NCBI GenBank assembly: GCA_003024785.1
Contig: PUQB01000136.1
Span: 310,001 to 374,000, forward strand
Direction: 5' to 3'
Source: Selaginella tamariscina
Lineage: Eukaryota; Streptophyta; Lycopodiopsida; Selaginellales; Selaginellaceae
Length of the DNA: 64,000 nt
The notes under the pieces: generated by a model
The model's input: only the letters and a program-made list of their open reading frames with translations
Told to the model about the DNA's origin: nothing
The model's database searches: none
Program-made: the position numbers and the translations under genes
Shown: piece after piece, positions 1 to 12,529 of the stretch
Position numbering within the stretch: the first letter of the stretch is position 1
How the letters are laid out: each line of letters starts with the position of its first letter

Positions 1-859
1 TTTCAAGGATATATAATACACACATATAAAGAAATTAATTTTTTTCCCTTGAAAACTCCATGTGTGTGCAAGCCCATGTTTAACTATAAAGTATTGTACA
101 TAGCATTTCTTATGAAGTATATAAGATTAATACATAAAATCAAAAATTAAAACATAATAATAAATACACATGCATGTATTATATATATATATATTATATA
201 TACACTTGAGCCACATATTATTTAATTGATTTTAACAATTCATTTCATATTATGGCATTTAACATAATATACCTAAGTTTAATCATTTTAAAATAATTTA
301 CATAAGTATTTTCAAAAATAAAAAACTAGTAAAAAAATTGTAAAATATTTTTTTTTAATAGCATGTAAATAAATAATATATTTAAACTTTCTAGTTAAAT
401 GGGTTTAAATGTAGAGGTAAAAACATTACATAATTAAAATATATTTATTTATCACAACGAAAACACACTATTTAACAATAGTAAATTATTAATTTAAATT
501 CTCAAAAATATACTACAACCTTGCCAACAACATTGTTAAACATAAGTTTTAATTGTTAAATAAAAGGATGCAGATGAAATAGTTTTAATTTTTTTTTAAA
601 AAAATATTATTTATTAATGAAATTTTCAAGATAAAAATGTAAATTTTAAATTGTAGAATTATATATGTGAATGTCATATTTTAAGGATATAATAAATGTA
701 AGGACCATGGGTTATTTTTTACATTTCACGTGTCATGCAATTTTCGTGTTAGATTATATATCAACCTGTAGAGTTTTATGAACCCTAATGAAGACTAAAA
801 TATATTACGAATATATAAGAATATTCAGAATCTTTATTTTAATTTAATCATGTATTAAC

Positions 860-1580
860 ATGGAAGACGGGCGCGTTTTAAACTTACACTACCCAAACGG
901 GAGAGTCCGTGTTCCGGTGTCTCTTGCACAAAGTATGTATAAGTGTTTCACTCTCGATATACGTTCATACGACGGGTTTGTTTATTTTCAGAGCCTACGC
1001 AAGTTCTCGATGGGATCCCAAAGTTGCCGGAATGGGTAACAGGAGGAGATAGGTATGTACTAAGGCCGTGACCATAGCATTTGTTAACTTGTTGTGTTTC
1101 AGGCTTCCACTTCGAGGCCGGGAATTTTGAAATGGAGTGAAGTGGAAGGATACCAATACTTCCTTGATTTTACAGATTTGCCAACACATATACCAATGCC
1201 TGGTAGAGATTACATGCACAAAGGAAATGTAAATTGGTTGTTTTATGTGGGGGAGTTTTATTGCGAAATTATCTCTCTGGTACTCCTCGGGCGCATTCAA
1301 GTGCACTTTCAAAAGCCAGAATGAACTGGAGAATGACGAGATTTATAGCAGCGTGTCTAAGAAAATGCTGGTGCGTGTGTGTGTGCGTGCGTGCGTGCAC
1401 GGTGGGCTTATTCTGTGTGTTTCTAGATGTTCCATGCGTGTCGCTGGTTTGACGAGCAGGTTCGTGGGAGCAACAACATGGTAAGGACTTTGATATTAAT
1501 AAGTATGTGGAAGGGTTTGCACGACAGGAGTCTAAGGAGCCATACTGGACTATACAGGACACACCCGTTGAAGGATAAAC
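860..1580 (+). pseudogene. Unrecognised small multi-exon gene or remnant
   Basis: Family not recognised. An ATG at 860 opens a reading frame (MEDGRVLNLHYPNG...) that leaves through a good donor at 933. The frame resumes after ttattttcag at 991 and again after gtgtttcag at 1102, giving introns of 59 and 50 nt. Further open stretches follow at 1103-1227 (contains FTDLPTHIPMPGRDY), at 1245-1370, and after ttctag at 1426. The last ends near 1578 with a segment containing FDINKYVEGFAR. The reading frame breaks near 1128, so the gene is decayed or contains an indel. A diverged copy of its last exons lies at 4525-4930, so it travels with the surrounding repeat, like a gene belonging to a transposon. 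A CACTA transposase C-terminus is a weak alternative. Confidence 0.4.
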
Positions 1581-3618
1581 CTTGTATATTTATATTTAAA
1601 TTAAAATATTTATGAAAGTTTAGCCATTGATTATCAAAGAAAAAGAGTACATCATCGAGACGTATTGACTTCACCTTCATCGTAACCCGATTTTTAAATT
1701 ATTCATTTGCTCTTATAAGAAATGAAATTTTATAAATATCTTTTACACTTAAAATGTTGACAGAATCGTCGTGCACTTTTAAGTCCAATTATTTTAGACA
1801 TGCAACTTCATATATGAAAACTTTGAAGAATCACAAATAAATATAAGCGTTATATGAAAATTTAAAATAACATTAAATAAAATATTAATGAGATTTTTAA
1901 GCTGAATCAAAAGTTCTTGGCAGACTTAATATGATACAACTTGTTTAGTTTGTATAATAGGTATATATATTGCTCAAGTAAGCGTGTGTGTGGACATGCG
2001 TGTGTGTGTGACGTACTAGGGAACGCTTTCACAACCCAGCTCCCTTTTGTATTATTGATAATTAATTAAAATTTAATTAACTAGCAAATATTAAAAACTA
2101 AAGGAAAAATAAAATTATAGCAAATCAATGAAATGCATTGACCCAAAAGGTCTTTTTAATTTATATTCTTTAAATGCATATAATCATTTAAATAATTAAG
2201 TTAATTAACTATGATTAAGGAAAGAAGGCTGGATTGTGAAAACTAACCTTAGTTAATTTCAATAATTTTACATGATAATTATATATATATATACTTCTTC
2301 CTAAAACTTAATTGTCAAATCAGTTAACAATTGCTTTGTGCTTATTATCATAGTAGTATATGCATGAAATGATGGTTATACATACACAAAATATATAACA
2401 TAATTTATTAAATATATTTTGTGTATATGTATTTAATATATTTCAAAAGATGGATAATGTCTCTACATGTACATAAAATAATACTATTAATATATTTGTG
2501 TTTTTAAAAGTTTACACTTGTTCAACGGAGTTTTTAACTATTTGTGAATAAATTGCAAAACAAACTAAAGTGTATAGTGTATATATAGATATAGTGTCAT
2601 GCATTTTCATGTAGATTATAGATACCCTAATACATGCTAGAATATGTTGTGAATATACAAGAATATCCAGGGTTATTCTTTATCAAATAATATTAGAAGA
2701 AATGAATCTTTATTTTAATTTATATAATGTATTAACGTATCTTAAATAAAAGAATATATAAACATCATTATTTAATAATAAATATATTTGCATTATAAAA
2801 TAATTAAAAAGTAAAGCAATACATATACATAATAAACACATCAGTGATACACCAGGGTGGTCTTCTGAAGGTGTCATGTAGATTGGGCTAACATGTGCTT
2901 TACACAGAGAGCTCTCCTTGCTTACACAACACACACACATATATATATATATATATGTATATGTGTTGTGTGTGTATTTGTATATACATATGCTACTTGT
3001 ATGTATAATTAAAATGTTCACAAACACACATATATATATTCTCGACACAAGCTTACTAGTATTTATATTAATTTAAACCTAAATCTGTTAAATTATGCCT
3101 CTGAATTTTAAATCATGCATTTTTACCCTTAAAAAAGTTAAATACCCTTATCAAATTTAATAAATCAAATATAACAATATAAAACATAAACGACTTTAAT
3201 TTCAGCATTATATTAAAAATTTAACTATAGATTTACAAATCTGAAATAATTTAAATGAGACAAGATTTACTTGAAAATTTTCATATAATATTTTATGTTT
3301 AATATAATTTTTAATATTTGGCCACTTTGTTTAAAATGAATGAAATAAATTTTATTTATTCGTGTTGGAAGCTAGAATAATGAAGTAATAAATTAATTAG
3401 CTGCATATATTTAATTTATAGCAAATTTGATAACATTAATTAAATAGATATTTTAATTTATGGAAAACTGGAACAAATTATATATGTGTGTGTGTGTGTA
3501 TGTAATAGTTTAAAACAAATTGGAATGAATAAATCAAATAAATAAATATTAGTAAATGCCATAAATTTATCATATAGTAAGTATCATTTAGTTAATTTCA
3601 ATAATTATACACGATAAC

Positions 3619-3652
<34 letters not shown>

Positions 3653-4524
3653 TCCTAAAACGTAATTGTCAAATCAGTTAACAGTTGCTTTGTGCTTATT
3701 ATCATAGTAGTATATGCATGAAATGATGGTTTACATACACAAAATATAATATATAGGAATATATATTATTAAATTTATTTTATGTATATGTATTTAATAT
3801 ATTTCAAAATATGGATAATGTGTCTACATGTACATAAAATAATATTATTAATATATTTGTGTTTTCAAAAGTTTACACTTGTTCAACGGAGTTTTTAATT
3901 ATTTGTGAATAAATTGCAAAACAAATTAAGTGTATACGTATGTACACATGTAGTGTCATGCATTTTTCATGTAAATTATATCAAGCTTGTAGATATTTAA
4001 ATGCTAGAATATGCTATGAATATACAAGAATATCCAGGGTTTATTCTTTATAAAATAATATTTGAAGAAATGAATCTTTATTTTAATTTAAGTAATTAAC
4101 ATATCTTATATGTATAAAAGAATATATAAACATCACTCTTTAATAATAAATAGTATTTGCATTATAAGTAATTAGAAAGTAAAGCCATACATACGTATAT
4201 CTGTGTGTGTATTTTATATATTCATATACTACTTGTATGTACTAATTAAATGTTAAAATTTTCATATATATATATATATATATATTCTCCTGAAATCGAA
4301 ATTTTATAATAATAAATCAAAATATAACAATTCAAAACACAAATTCACTAAAATTCCAGACTTCACTAAAATTCCAACAAAATTATCGTGAGAAATGCTA
4401 AAGGACTACATACATAAGGAATTCTCTCTTTATAAACACACACACACATATATAAATACATCTTTTTATAGTATTTCTATCATTTCTATTTTTATTTCGT
4501 GGAATCAGGTGAAACAATACACTT

Positions 4525-4930
4525 GGAAAAGTTTTACGAGCCAAATATTTAAACTTGGTACACATTAGGCACAATCAGGTTGGTGTTTTACGAATGGGAG
4601 GACTTTCTCGATGACGGTATCTTTAAGTCTACAATGCAAAATGCATTGGTAAGTACACACAAGTATAGAACTAGTTAGACAGATTGTTTTACTTTATTTG
4701 TTCTCTAGAGTATGAGTTGTAGACTCATAGTTTTTTTAATACACACAACAATATAAGTAAACATGTATTTAAAGAACACTTTATTACAACGTAAGTCATA
4801 TAATTTGTGTTCATAGTTATTTTTTGTTTGTCATTGGTACGACGAGTAAGTCGTTGGAGAGATGATGCATGATGAAGGATTTGACATTAACAAAGATGTA
4901 TTGGAGTTTTCATTGCTCGAAGAAGAATAA
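4525..4930 (+). pseudogene. Second, more decayed copy of the 3' exons of the 860-1580 gene
   Basis: 4576-4650 reads as an exon (VFYEWEDFLDDGIFKSTMQN) ending in a donor-like ggtaag. 4820-4930 encodes HWYDE, a stop, and then EGFDINKDVLEFSLLEEE followed by taa. The FDINK word and the preceding W(F/Y)DE word match the last exons of the gene at 860-1580. The internal stop and missing 5' exons make it a pseudogene. Confidence 0.4.
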
Positions 4931-6127
4931 GACAAGTGTGAGAAGAGTAAGTTGTGTATACATGTGTAGATGTGTACTTGTGTTAAATTCTAAGTTATAT
5001 ATATATATATAATATAGAATATATAGCAAGTGTTTTATGTATAAAATAGAAGATTTATTTTTATTTGTTAATTGCTATTTATTTATTTATAATATAATGA
5101 TTTGTTTGAATCTCATTAAACACAGGAAAATGAAGCCCTAGGTTACCAAGGAATGGGGAGGAGAACACACATGTTCTACTTTCATGTAGATTATATATCA
5201 AGCTCTCTTAATATTACTGCAATATTCAGGGTTAATTTAGAAGCCTTTATTATCCTATATGTATAAAAAGTAAAGCGCTATATACACATATGCATCCATA
5301 CATACATATACAAATATGTGTACGTTAATATACTTATACTAATTAAAATGTTTAAATTTTCTTGTATATATATATATATTCTCTACATAGATCTTGCCTC
5401 TTAAATTTGGAAAAGCCATTTTTACCCAATAAAAGCTAAATACCCTTATCAAATTTTATATTTAATACATTAAAATATAAACAAATAAATTTATTACCAT
5501 TTAAACTTTAACTATAAATCTAAAATCTTATTTATATTAAACATAAAATATTATATGAAAATTTTAAGTCAATCTTGTCTCATTTAAATTATTTTTCTTT
5601 AGCCACTCTGTTTAAAATGAATGAAATATACTTTTTTTTTGTTGGAAGTTAAAATAAAATAATAAATTAATTAACTACATATATCTAATTTATAGCAAAT
5701 TGCTTAACATAATTAAATAGATATATTTAATTTATGAAAAATTGGAATGACATTTGTGTGTGCGTGTGTGTTGTGTTGTGTAGTTTAAAATAATTTAGAA
5801 TGAATAAATAAAATAAACAAATATTAGTAAATGCCATAATTTTGAAGTATATTATATTATCAAATTATGTCTAAATGGATTTATTTTAGAGTTGAATTAT
5901 CTATACTAAATAATTGAGATCTTCAGGGTAAAAATGTAATTTTAAATTTTTTTCAGGAATATATAATACACAAGTATAAAAAAAATTTAATTTTTTCTTA
6001 ACATGTATACATGTGTTTTTATATATATAAAAGCAAGCGTGAAACATAAAGCCCTTGTTTAATTGTAAAGTATTATATAATAATCTTCATACACCTTTCT
6101 TATAATACTTACATATAGATTAACACA

Positions 6128-6733
6128 TGTTAGGATCATAGTTAGATATTGATAGAATTTCATGTTATTTCATGGGTAATATAATGGGAAAATATCAAAA
6201 ATAATATATATTGTGGAAAACTGAGAGTGGAAAGGATATATCGGAGTACAAGTTACTAATGCAATACCGCAATAAGAGTCATCACTACAATACAATACCA
6301 GCGGAATACAGCATGTTTGGATAAGGATAAGAAAGAGTTACAGTAACTGAATGGATAAGGTTGAGAGGCAGTTGCGATAACTGCTAGTACGGGACTTAAA
6401 ATACGGGTATAAATAGACCAAATTAGGACTGGAAGGGTATCTCGAGTATACTATTATTTTTGTACCATGTGCTGTGTGCGGACATAATATAAGTTTCCTT
6501 TCTCTCTCAATACATCTCTTTCTTACTCTTATTTCTGATTTGTGGTATACTATTCTTATTTCCAGTACTGTGACGGGATCCATAATACTGCTGCCTGCTA
6601 TACACCTTGCCATCCTTACTCTTTTCCTTACTGATGTCTGATTTCTTTTCTATCTTATTCCGGTAGACCCTTAATATGGGTTTATCGAAGGCAATCTTAC
6701 CTATGTGCAGATGGTAGGATTTCGATTCAACAT
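6128..6733 (+). repeat. Candidate 5' LTR of the decayed Ty3 element
   Basis: The repeat copy 5957-6127 stays similar to 1-135 up to gattaacacat and then diverges at TGTTAGGATC, which marks the left edge of an insertion starting with TG. Inside are a TATA box (gtataaataga, about 6405) and a pyrimidine-rich stretch. The right edge is set by ATGGCGACCACGG at about 6734, which resembles a primer-binding site. No 3' LTR was found, so the right boundary is approximate. Confidence 0.4.
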
Positions 6734-9700
6734 ATGGCGACCACGGAGGGATGGTCGTGTTAGTAGGTAACTGATAATGTGTTTGTAGAATGTATAGGAT
6801 GGGTAGACCAATACCCAAAGGAGTGTTGGAGTTTAAAGAGAAATTGTGACGGAAGAAAAAGATTGAGGTTAGGCGAGAGCCCTTTATACAATTAGCGTAG
6901 CTATTGCGGAAATGGAAGAATGTGCACCAAAGACGCATGAGAATGGACCTACAACATATAGTAATAAGTGAATGGATGATTATCGACGTATTCTTGTAGA
7001 ACACCAAAGATATGAAGAAATTAAGCAGAGCCAGCAAAGAGAGCGCGAGGAGCAATATTTACGACAACAAGCAGTAATAGAGACATGGAAGAGGATTGAA
7101 GAGTGAGGAACATAGAAGGAAGGAGCAAGTTCAAGCTCGAGGAGAGGAGCAACCAACAGTGACGCACGATGAGGATACAGAAGAAAAGATACTAATCAGG
7201 AGGTGAAGATCACGGCAACGTGTACCAACACGAGGAAACTGGGATTTGTTGTTAGTGGACGTACTGACGAGATGGGAACACTAACGATTATGGGGAAGTC
7301 ATACCATCTACTTTTAAGGTCTTGAGAATGAGGATACGAATCGGCATATTCAGCAGTTTGAGAAGGCGTGTGAAGCTAACGAAATCACGGATGAACATGA
7401 TAGACTACGAATATTTCCATTTACGTTGAAAGGAGACGCTAGCGATTGGTATTATGAAAATGCTAACACAATCGATAAGTACAGTGTTACTTGCACTATT
7501 AGGAATTATTATGTACGAAAATATCGAAAGCGAGACCCGACATGCAGTTACAGGAAATACGGCAGGGACCTACTAAGGCAGTGAAGATTACACTCGACGA
7601 TTTTGAGATTATACAACCGTTGCGAGGTCGAAAATGTCAGTGAAAATTGGCAAAGAAATGGTATATAAACGGACTACGGACAATTTACAGCTTCAAGTAC
7701 GACTGATAAAACCGCCTGATTTAAGTGAAACAATTAAGAAGCAGAACACTTGAAGTGTTGATACCTCCAAGATACATAGATGATGATGAACGAGAATCAA
7801 GAAGACAATATCGGAGGGAGAGCAAAATACGGCCAAGAACTAAAACAATATTTTGTACAACATGCAAAAATGAAGGACATAATGCTTCTGAATGTAGAGT
7901 ACCCAAGTGTCAGATGTGTGGAGGAATAGGACATGAAGCGAGACAATGTCGGACTACTGGATATAAACCCAACAAATGATGGGACATACTGAGAGTTTTC
8001 CACCACCACCCAGATGGAACAACAACCGAATGCGAATTCATATGATTATTCACAGTCACGAAATGCTAATTCATATGATTATCCACAAAGAGCGTATAAT
8101 GGGGAACGTAGGAATGGCAATGGAAGGAGATTTCCCCGTGAATCCGGAACATTTTTGACAAGGTATAATACGGAAATGTCACGTAGGGGACAATCTTTGT
8201 TACCAGCCCCAGCAAGACAGGACCACTGTTATTACCACCAATACCACCTCCACCAGCATTACGAGGTCAGAATCCTAATGTGACATGTTTTAGATGTGGA
8301 GAAAAAGGACACTATTCTACTGAATGTAATCGACTCAACAAGTATTCGTTGTTACACATGTGGTGAGATGGGACATTATTCACCAGAATGTCCACAATGT
8401 GAATTTAACACCGGAACATCTTCCACTGAACCAGGACAGGAGAATTGAAGTTCAACAAGAGAATGATCTAGCAGATGACCATCACGAACAAAATTACGAG
8501 TGCAAATGGGAGCAAGATACAAACTACCCTCAATTGAGACGTATGCGGTAACACGGGCCAAACGAGTACGGGTGAACCAGCAAAAGAAGAACCAATACGC
8601 AAGAATTGGGAGAAAGAAAAGGCTACAGTACAAAGAGTGACTGATCAAATTCAGAAAATGCAACAAGAGAAAATCAAGACTCTATGACTAATGAAATGAG
8701 CATGCATTCACAGCAATCCACATCAACGTACCACTTGGAGATCGTATTGTTGCTGTGATTTGCAACAACCTGTACAGTTAACTATAAGGGAGTTACTGAC
8801 ATTAGCACCATTTTTGCAAACGCAGATAACAAATGCTTTGGACGTGAGCAATATTCAAACCGATATAAGTCAAGTAGGAGTGAATACAACGGAAGTTCTT
8901 ACAGATGAGAAGGACTGGGATGAAGAAGTGCCAATGATTACGGCTGAATTGGCAAAAACAATATTCAGAATATACCTATTGATGGAGGTTCAGGAGTGAA
9001 TATAATTGAAGAGCAGACTTGCAAACAATTGGGTCTTGGGCCTATTGAAAATGCACCCTTCTTGGTACGGATGGCTGATCAGAGGAAAGTCAGCCCATTG
9101 GTATAATCAGATCTGTATGTATGGAAATTGCAGGAATCAAGTTTAAGGTGTCTTTGGTCGTACTACGTATCGAGCAGCGAGCAAACCATACAGATATTAC
9201 TGGGAAGACCATGGTTAAGAGATGCAAAAGTACGACATAATTGGGAGCATGACGAAATGATACTCTATAAGAATGACCGAGAAGCATCATTCGAACGCAA
9301 CAGAAAAGCCAATCGAACGACCAACTCGACCATTACAAATGGAGGATTTGACTGGCATTACGGCTTGAACAAGGAAGAAGAAAAACTTTTTTCGAAAGTA
9401 ATCAGACCTGTACAGATAGCACAAGCTGATTTATACCAAATGACACCAGAAGAGGAAAATTTGGAAAAGACAACTACTAGTAATCAACAACAGCAACATA
9501 TGGATACTCTCGGACTGACGTAAGTTTAAACAACCTCTACAACAACAGTTACAATTCGAGATAGAGTATGAACAGAGAATACGGACTCAACAAAAATTGG
9601 AAATTATTACGAATGAGAAGATTGAAGAAAGCTGAAATTAAAACAAGTGAATATGGACCACGAAAAGTACGAATAGCAGTTGATCTCAAGCCGAATACCA

Positions 9701-10200
9701 AAGACAGTTGATAGCGGTACTACGTCAAAATGCAAATGTTTTTGCTTGGAGTTACGAGGATCTTAAGAGAGTTCCACCCATAATTTGTACCCATAAGATA
9801 AAATTACTACCACATGCAGTCCCCAAGAGACAACAAGCATACCAAATGAATCCAACGTTTTTGGCGAAAGTTAGAAAAGAAGTGGACAAGTTATTACAAG
9901 CCGGATTCATTTATTCAATTGAAAACCCACAATGGTTATCACCAATTGTCATAGTCCCCCCAAAAAAATGGCAAATATCGTATCTGCATCAATTATAAGA
10001 AATTGAATGATGTAATGAAGCAGGATACGTACCCAATACCATTCACCGAAGAATTGTTGGATACAATAGCAAGACATGAAATGTACTCTTTTTGTACGGA
10101 TTTTTAGGATATAACCAAGTACAAGTAGATCCTGAGGATCAACCAAAAACGGTATTCATTAGTCTTTGGGGTACATATGCGTATCGCAGAAGAGCAACAA
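6734..10200 (+). mobile_element. Decayed, 3'-truncated Ty3/gypsy retrotransposon (gag, protease, RT)
   Basis: A Gag core lies around 7320-7480 (FEKACEANEITDEHDR, then LKGDASDWY). Zinc-knuckle Cys/His clusters follow at 7855-7960 and 8285-8400. An aspartic protease motif (DGGSGVNIIE) lies near 8985-9020, and a GRPWLRDA segment near 9205. The N-terminal reverse transcriptase lies at 9705-10190 and includes LLQAGFIYSIENPQWLSPIV and a YNQVQVDPEDQPKT stretch. The YxDD box, RNase H and integrase are missing because the element stops at about 10200. Many frame breaks and stops occur throughout, so it is an old inactive copy. Confidence 0.8.
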
Positions 10201-10640
10201 ACTCAGTCATGAACCCATGAGCTCTCCTACTCCTACTCTACCTTATTTATGTGACGGAGCCCCCCCCTCTTTTCTTGTATGTGTAAGTGGGCTGGCACGG
10301 AATGCCAACCCTTTAGTTAATGAGATGAGTTTGCACACTAACCCCTACCCTAAACCCTACCCAAGGGGGTGGGGGTTTTAGGACGTGGGTTAGGGAAACC
10401 CTAAGGGTGTTCCTAACCCTATTCAACAAGTCAAAATCATCTTAACTAGGATGTCAAAATCGGGGGTGGGTTTTCTAGAAGGTAAGTGCTACATTCGCTT
10501 AGAGTTTCTCGCAACATCTAAAGATAACCGGCCGAACTACCCCTAAACACCTAAGTGCACTAAGCGGGGCTATTTCTCACTACATCTAGGGTCCATCAAC
10601 ATAGTACAATAGGTAACAACAGTTAACATCCAAAGTAAAG
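10200..10640. other. TE junction segment with degenerate telomere-like CCCTAA words
   Basis: Between the truncated Ty3 element and the copia element lies a GC-richer segment with irregular ctaacccctaccctaaaccc and gggttagggaaaccctaa words (10335-10435). No gene is supported. A similar CCTAA-rich insert occurs inside the LINE at 38750-38820. Confidence 0.4.
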
Positions 10641-10859
10641 GGTCGAGTCATAATAAAAACTATGACAGCGTGGATGCCGTGGAGCAACCTAAATTGCCAT
10701 CCCATCCAACAATGGTTGAAGACTCCATTTCGTTCATTGGAGAGACACCAAGCAACGTCCATAGTTTGCTCCAAACCATCACCCGGGTTCCTGAAATTGA
10801 ACGATTGATCCGAGACCTTCCGTTTCAATCCGCAGCTTTATGGACGCACCACCTTTAGA

Positions 10860-12358
10860 AAAACAAGATACTCATGGCCACCTCAGAAGATGTTCTACGT
10901 ACTTACTCTGATGTTGTTAATTCTCAAGAGGTTGACCAGTGGCTAAGTGCGATGAGGGATGAGTTGCAATCTCATTAGCTCAACCATACCTATGATCTGG
11001 TGCTAAAACAACCTAACCACGACATCATTGGTGGGCGCTAGGTGTTCAAGGTGTTAAATTTTGACGGCACTATAAAATGCTTCAAGGCCAGATTTGTAGC
11101 TCAAGGTTACTCACAAGTGCTAGGGGTGCATTTCCATGAAACATTTTCTCCAATTGTCAAGATGACGAGCATACGCACTCTTTCTAGCTGATGAGCATAC
11201 GCACTCTTTCTAGCTTTTGTAGCTCAATTTGATTTACATGCGCACCACCTTGACATCAAAACGGCATTTCTCAATGCACCACTCAATGAACGTATCTTCA
11301 TGCAATAGCCTCCAGGGCATGAAGTATGTGGCCCATGTGGAGAAGAACTCATGTGTCAGTTGCACAAAGCCGTTTACGGACTCAAACAAGCCTCCAGGCA
11401 ATGGTACCAATGTATTGACACCTTTTTACGAGAGTAAGTTTTCACTCAACTGCACGCAACCTTTATCAACTGGAAACAACTTAGGGTTTTCTTGTGGTCG
11501 CAATATACGTGGATGATTGCCTTCTCGTTGGCAACAACTTGGAGCTCATCAACAAGTCAAAAACAAACCTACATGCAAGGTACCAAATGTCTGACCTTGG
11601 TCCAGTCACCAAACTCCTTGGCATGGAGATCACTTGCAACAGAGAACAAGGGTACATCCGTGTCACTCAGTCTCAGTATGTTCAACAACTAATTAACAAC
11701 TTTGGCATGCATGCATACAAGCTTGCACCAACACCCATGGTTGTTGGTCATAAGGCAGATGATGAGACATCAACACCATTCTTGACACCATCACTCTATT
11801 GTTCATTAGCTGGCGGTTTGTTATACATGGCCAACTTTACTCATCCAGACATTGCTCATGCCATAGGAGTCCTTAGCCACTACAATGCCAACTTGACCTT
11901 TGCACATTGGATCACTGCCAAGCCATCCTTCGATACTTAAAAGGCAGTCAAACGTTTGGACTTCTCTAAGGTGAGCCTTGGGTTCAGGAATGGTTCTTTA
12001 GGCCTTCACTAATGCTGACTAGGTGGGTGATCAAGACACATGTTGTTCGATTTTCAGTGTTTGTTGCTTGCTCAATGGAGCTCCCATCTCTTGGTTCAGC
12101 AAGTGACAGAATTCAGTCGCGCTCTCCAGTGTAGAAGCAGAGTATGTCTCTGCTGCTTTAGTGGTCAAGGAGATAATCTGGTTGTGGCGCATGCTAGCTA
12201 AGCTACATCAACAACAGGTCTCTGCCACACCACTCTACTGCGACAACTGCAGCACCATTGCCATGACAAAGAATCCAATTTTCCATTCATGACATATTTA
12301 CCGAGAGAGTATTTTCCAAGCTTTGACTACAACTTGGTGTCTCAACTTGAGGGGGGAG
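10860..12358 (+). mobile_element. Decayed Ty1/copia pol (RT and RNase H), 5'-truncated
   Basis: Copia reverse transcriptase motifs appear in order: a degraded GVFKVK-type segment near 11040, FKARFVAQGYSQ near 11085, LDIKTAFLNAPLNE near 11250, YGLKQASRQWY near 11375, the catalytic YVDD box in AIYVDDCLLVGN near 11500, and LGMEI near 11620. RNase H words follow (SVEAEYVSAA near 12130, YCDNCSTIAM near 12240). Gag, protease and integrase are absent. The longest clean stretch is 11494-11940; elsewhere stops and shifts are frequent. It ends in a polypurine tract (ttgaggggggag, 12347-12358) directly before the 3' LTR. Confidence 0.88.
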
Positions 12359-12528
12359 TGTTGGAGATATGAGATATATCCAAGTCAGACTATTAAGATA
12401 CGAGTCAGCCCGCTGAGATACACTGAGCATGTATATATGTAACCCGTTAGCAAGCTGTAGATATATTGTGTGTGACTGAGCGAGTCCTTGTTTTGTTATC
12501 TATAATATACATCTATATCCATCTCCAA
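12359..12528 (+). repeat. Copia 3' LTR (short)
   Basis: The LTR starts TGTTGGAGAT right after the polypurine tract and ends with the inverted complement ATCTCCAA at 12521-12528. The length of about 170 bp suits a copia LTR. The exact right end is uncertain by a few bases. Confidence 0.7.
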
Positions 12529-12529
12529 A

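Larger units (their letters stand above)
1..6127. repeat. Cluster of diverged ~1-2 kb duplicated units
   Basis: This AT-rich stretch is built from several diverged copies of the same unit. 2281-2745 matches 3601-4105 (shared run around tcaaatcagttaacaattgc, then the same trail to aatgaatctttattttaatt). 3040-3590 matches 5381-5865 (shared words ttaaatacccttatcaaatt, tgtttaaaatgaatgaaata, agtaaatgccataa). 1-135 matches 5957-6127. Parts also match 720-850 and 5185-5260. Each copy has its own TA or TG microsatellite. Two copies carry exon-like coding remnants (860-1580 and 4525-4930). The right edge of the last copy is cut precisely by the LTR element that begins at 6128. Confidence 0.75.

Noticed and set aside
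2710-3048. 112-codon minus-strand open frame
   Set aside because: Low-complexity Tyr/Ile/Thr translation of a TA/CA microsatellite inside the repeat cluster.
6338-7055. Minus-strand open frames over the Ty3 5' LTR and leader
   Set aside because: No recognisable domain, and they lie antisense to the LTR/leader of a plus-strand element.
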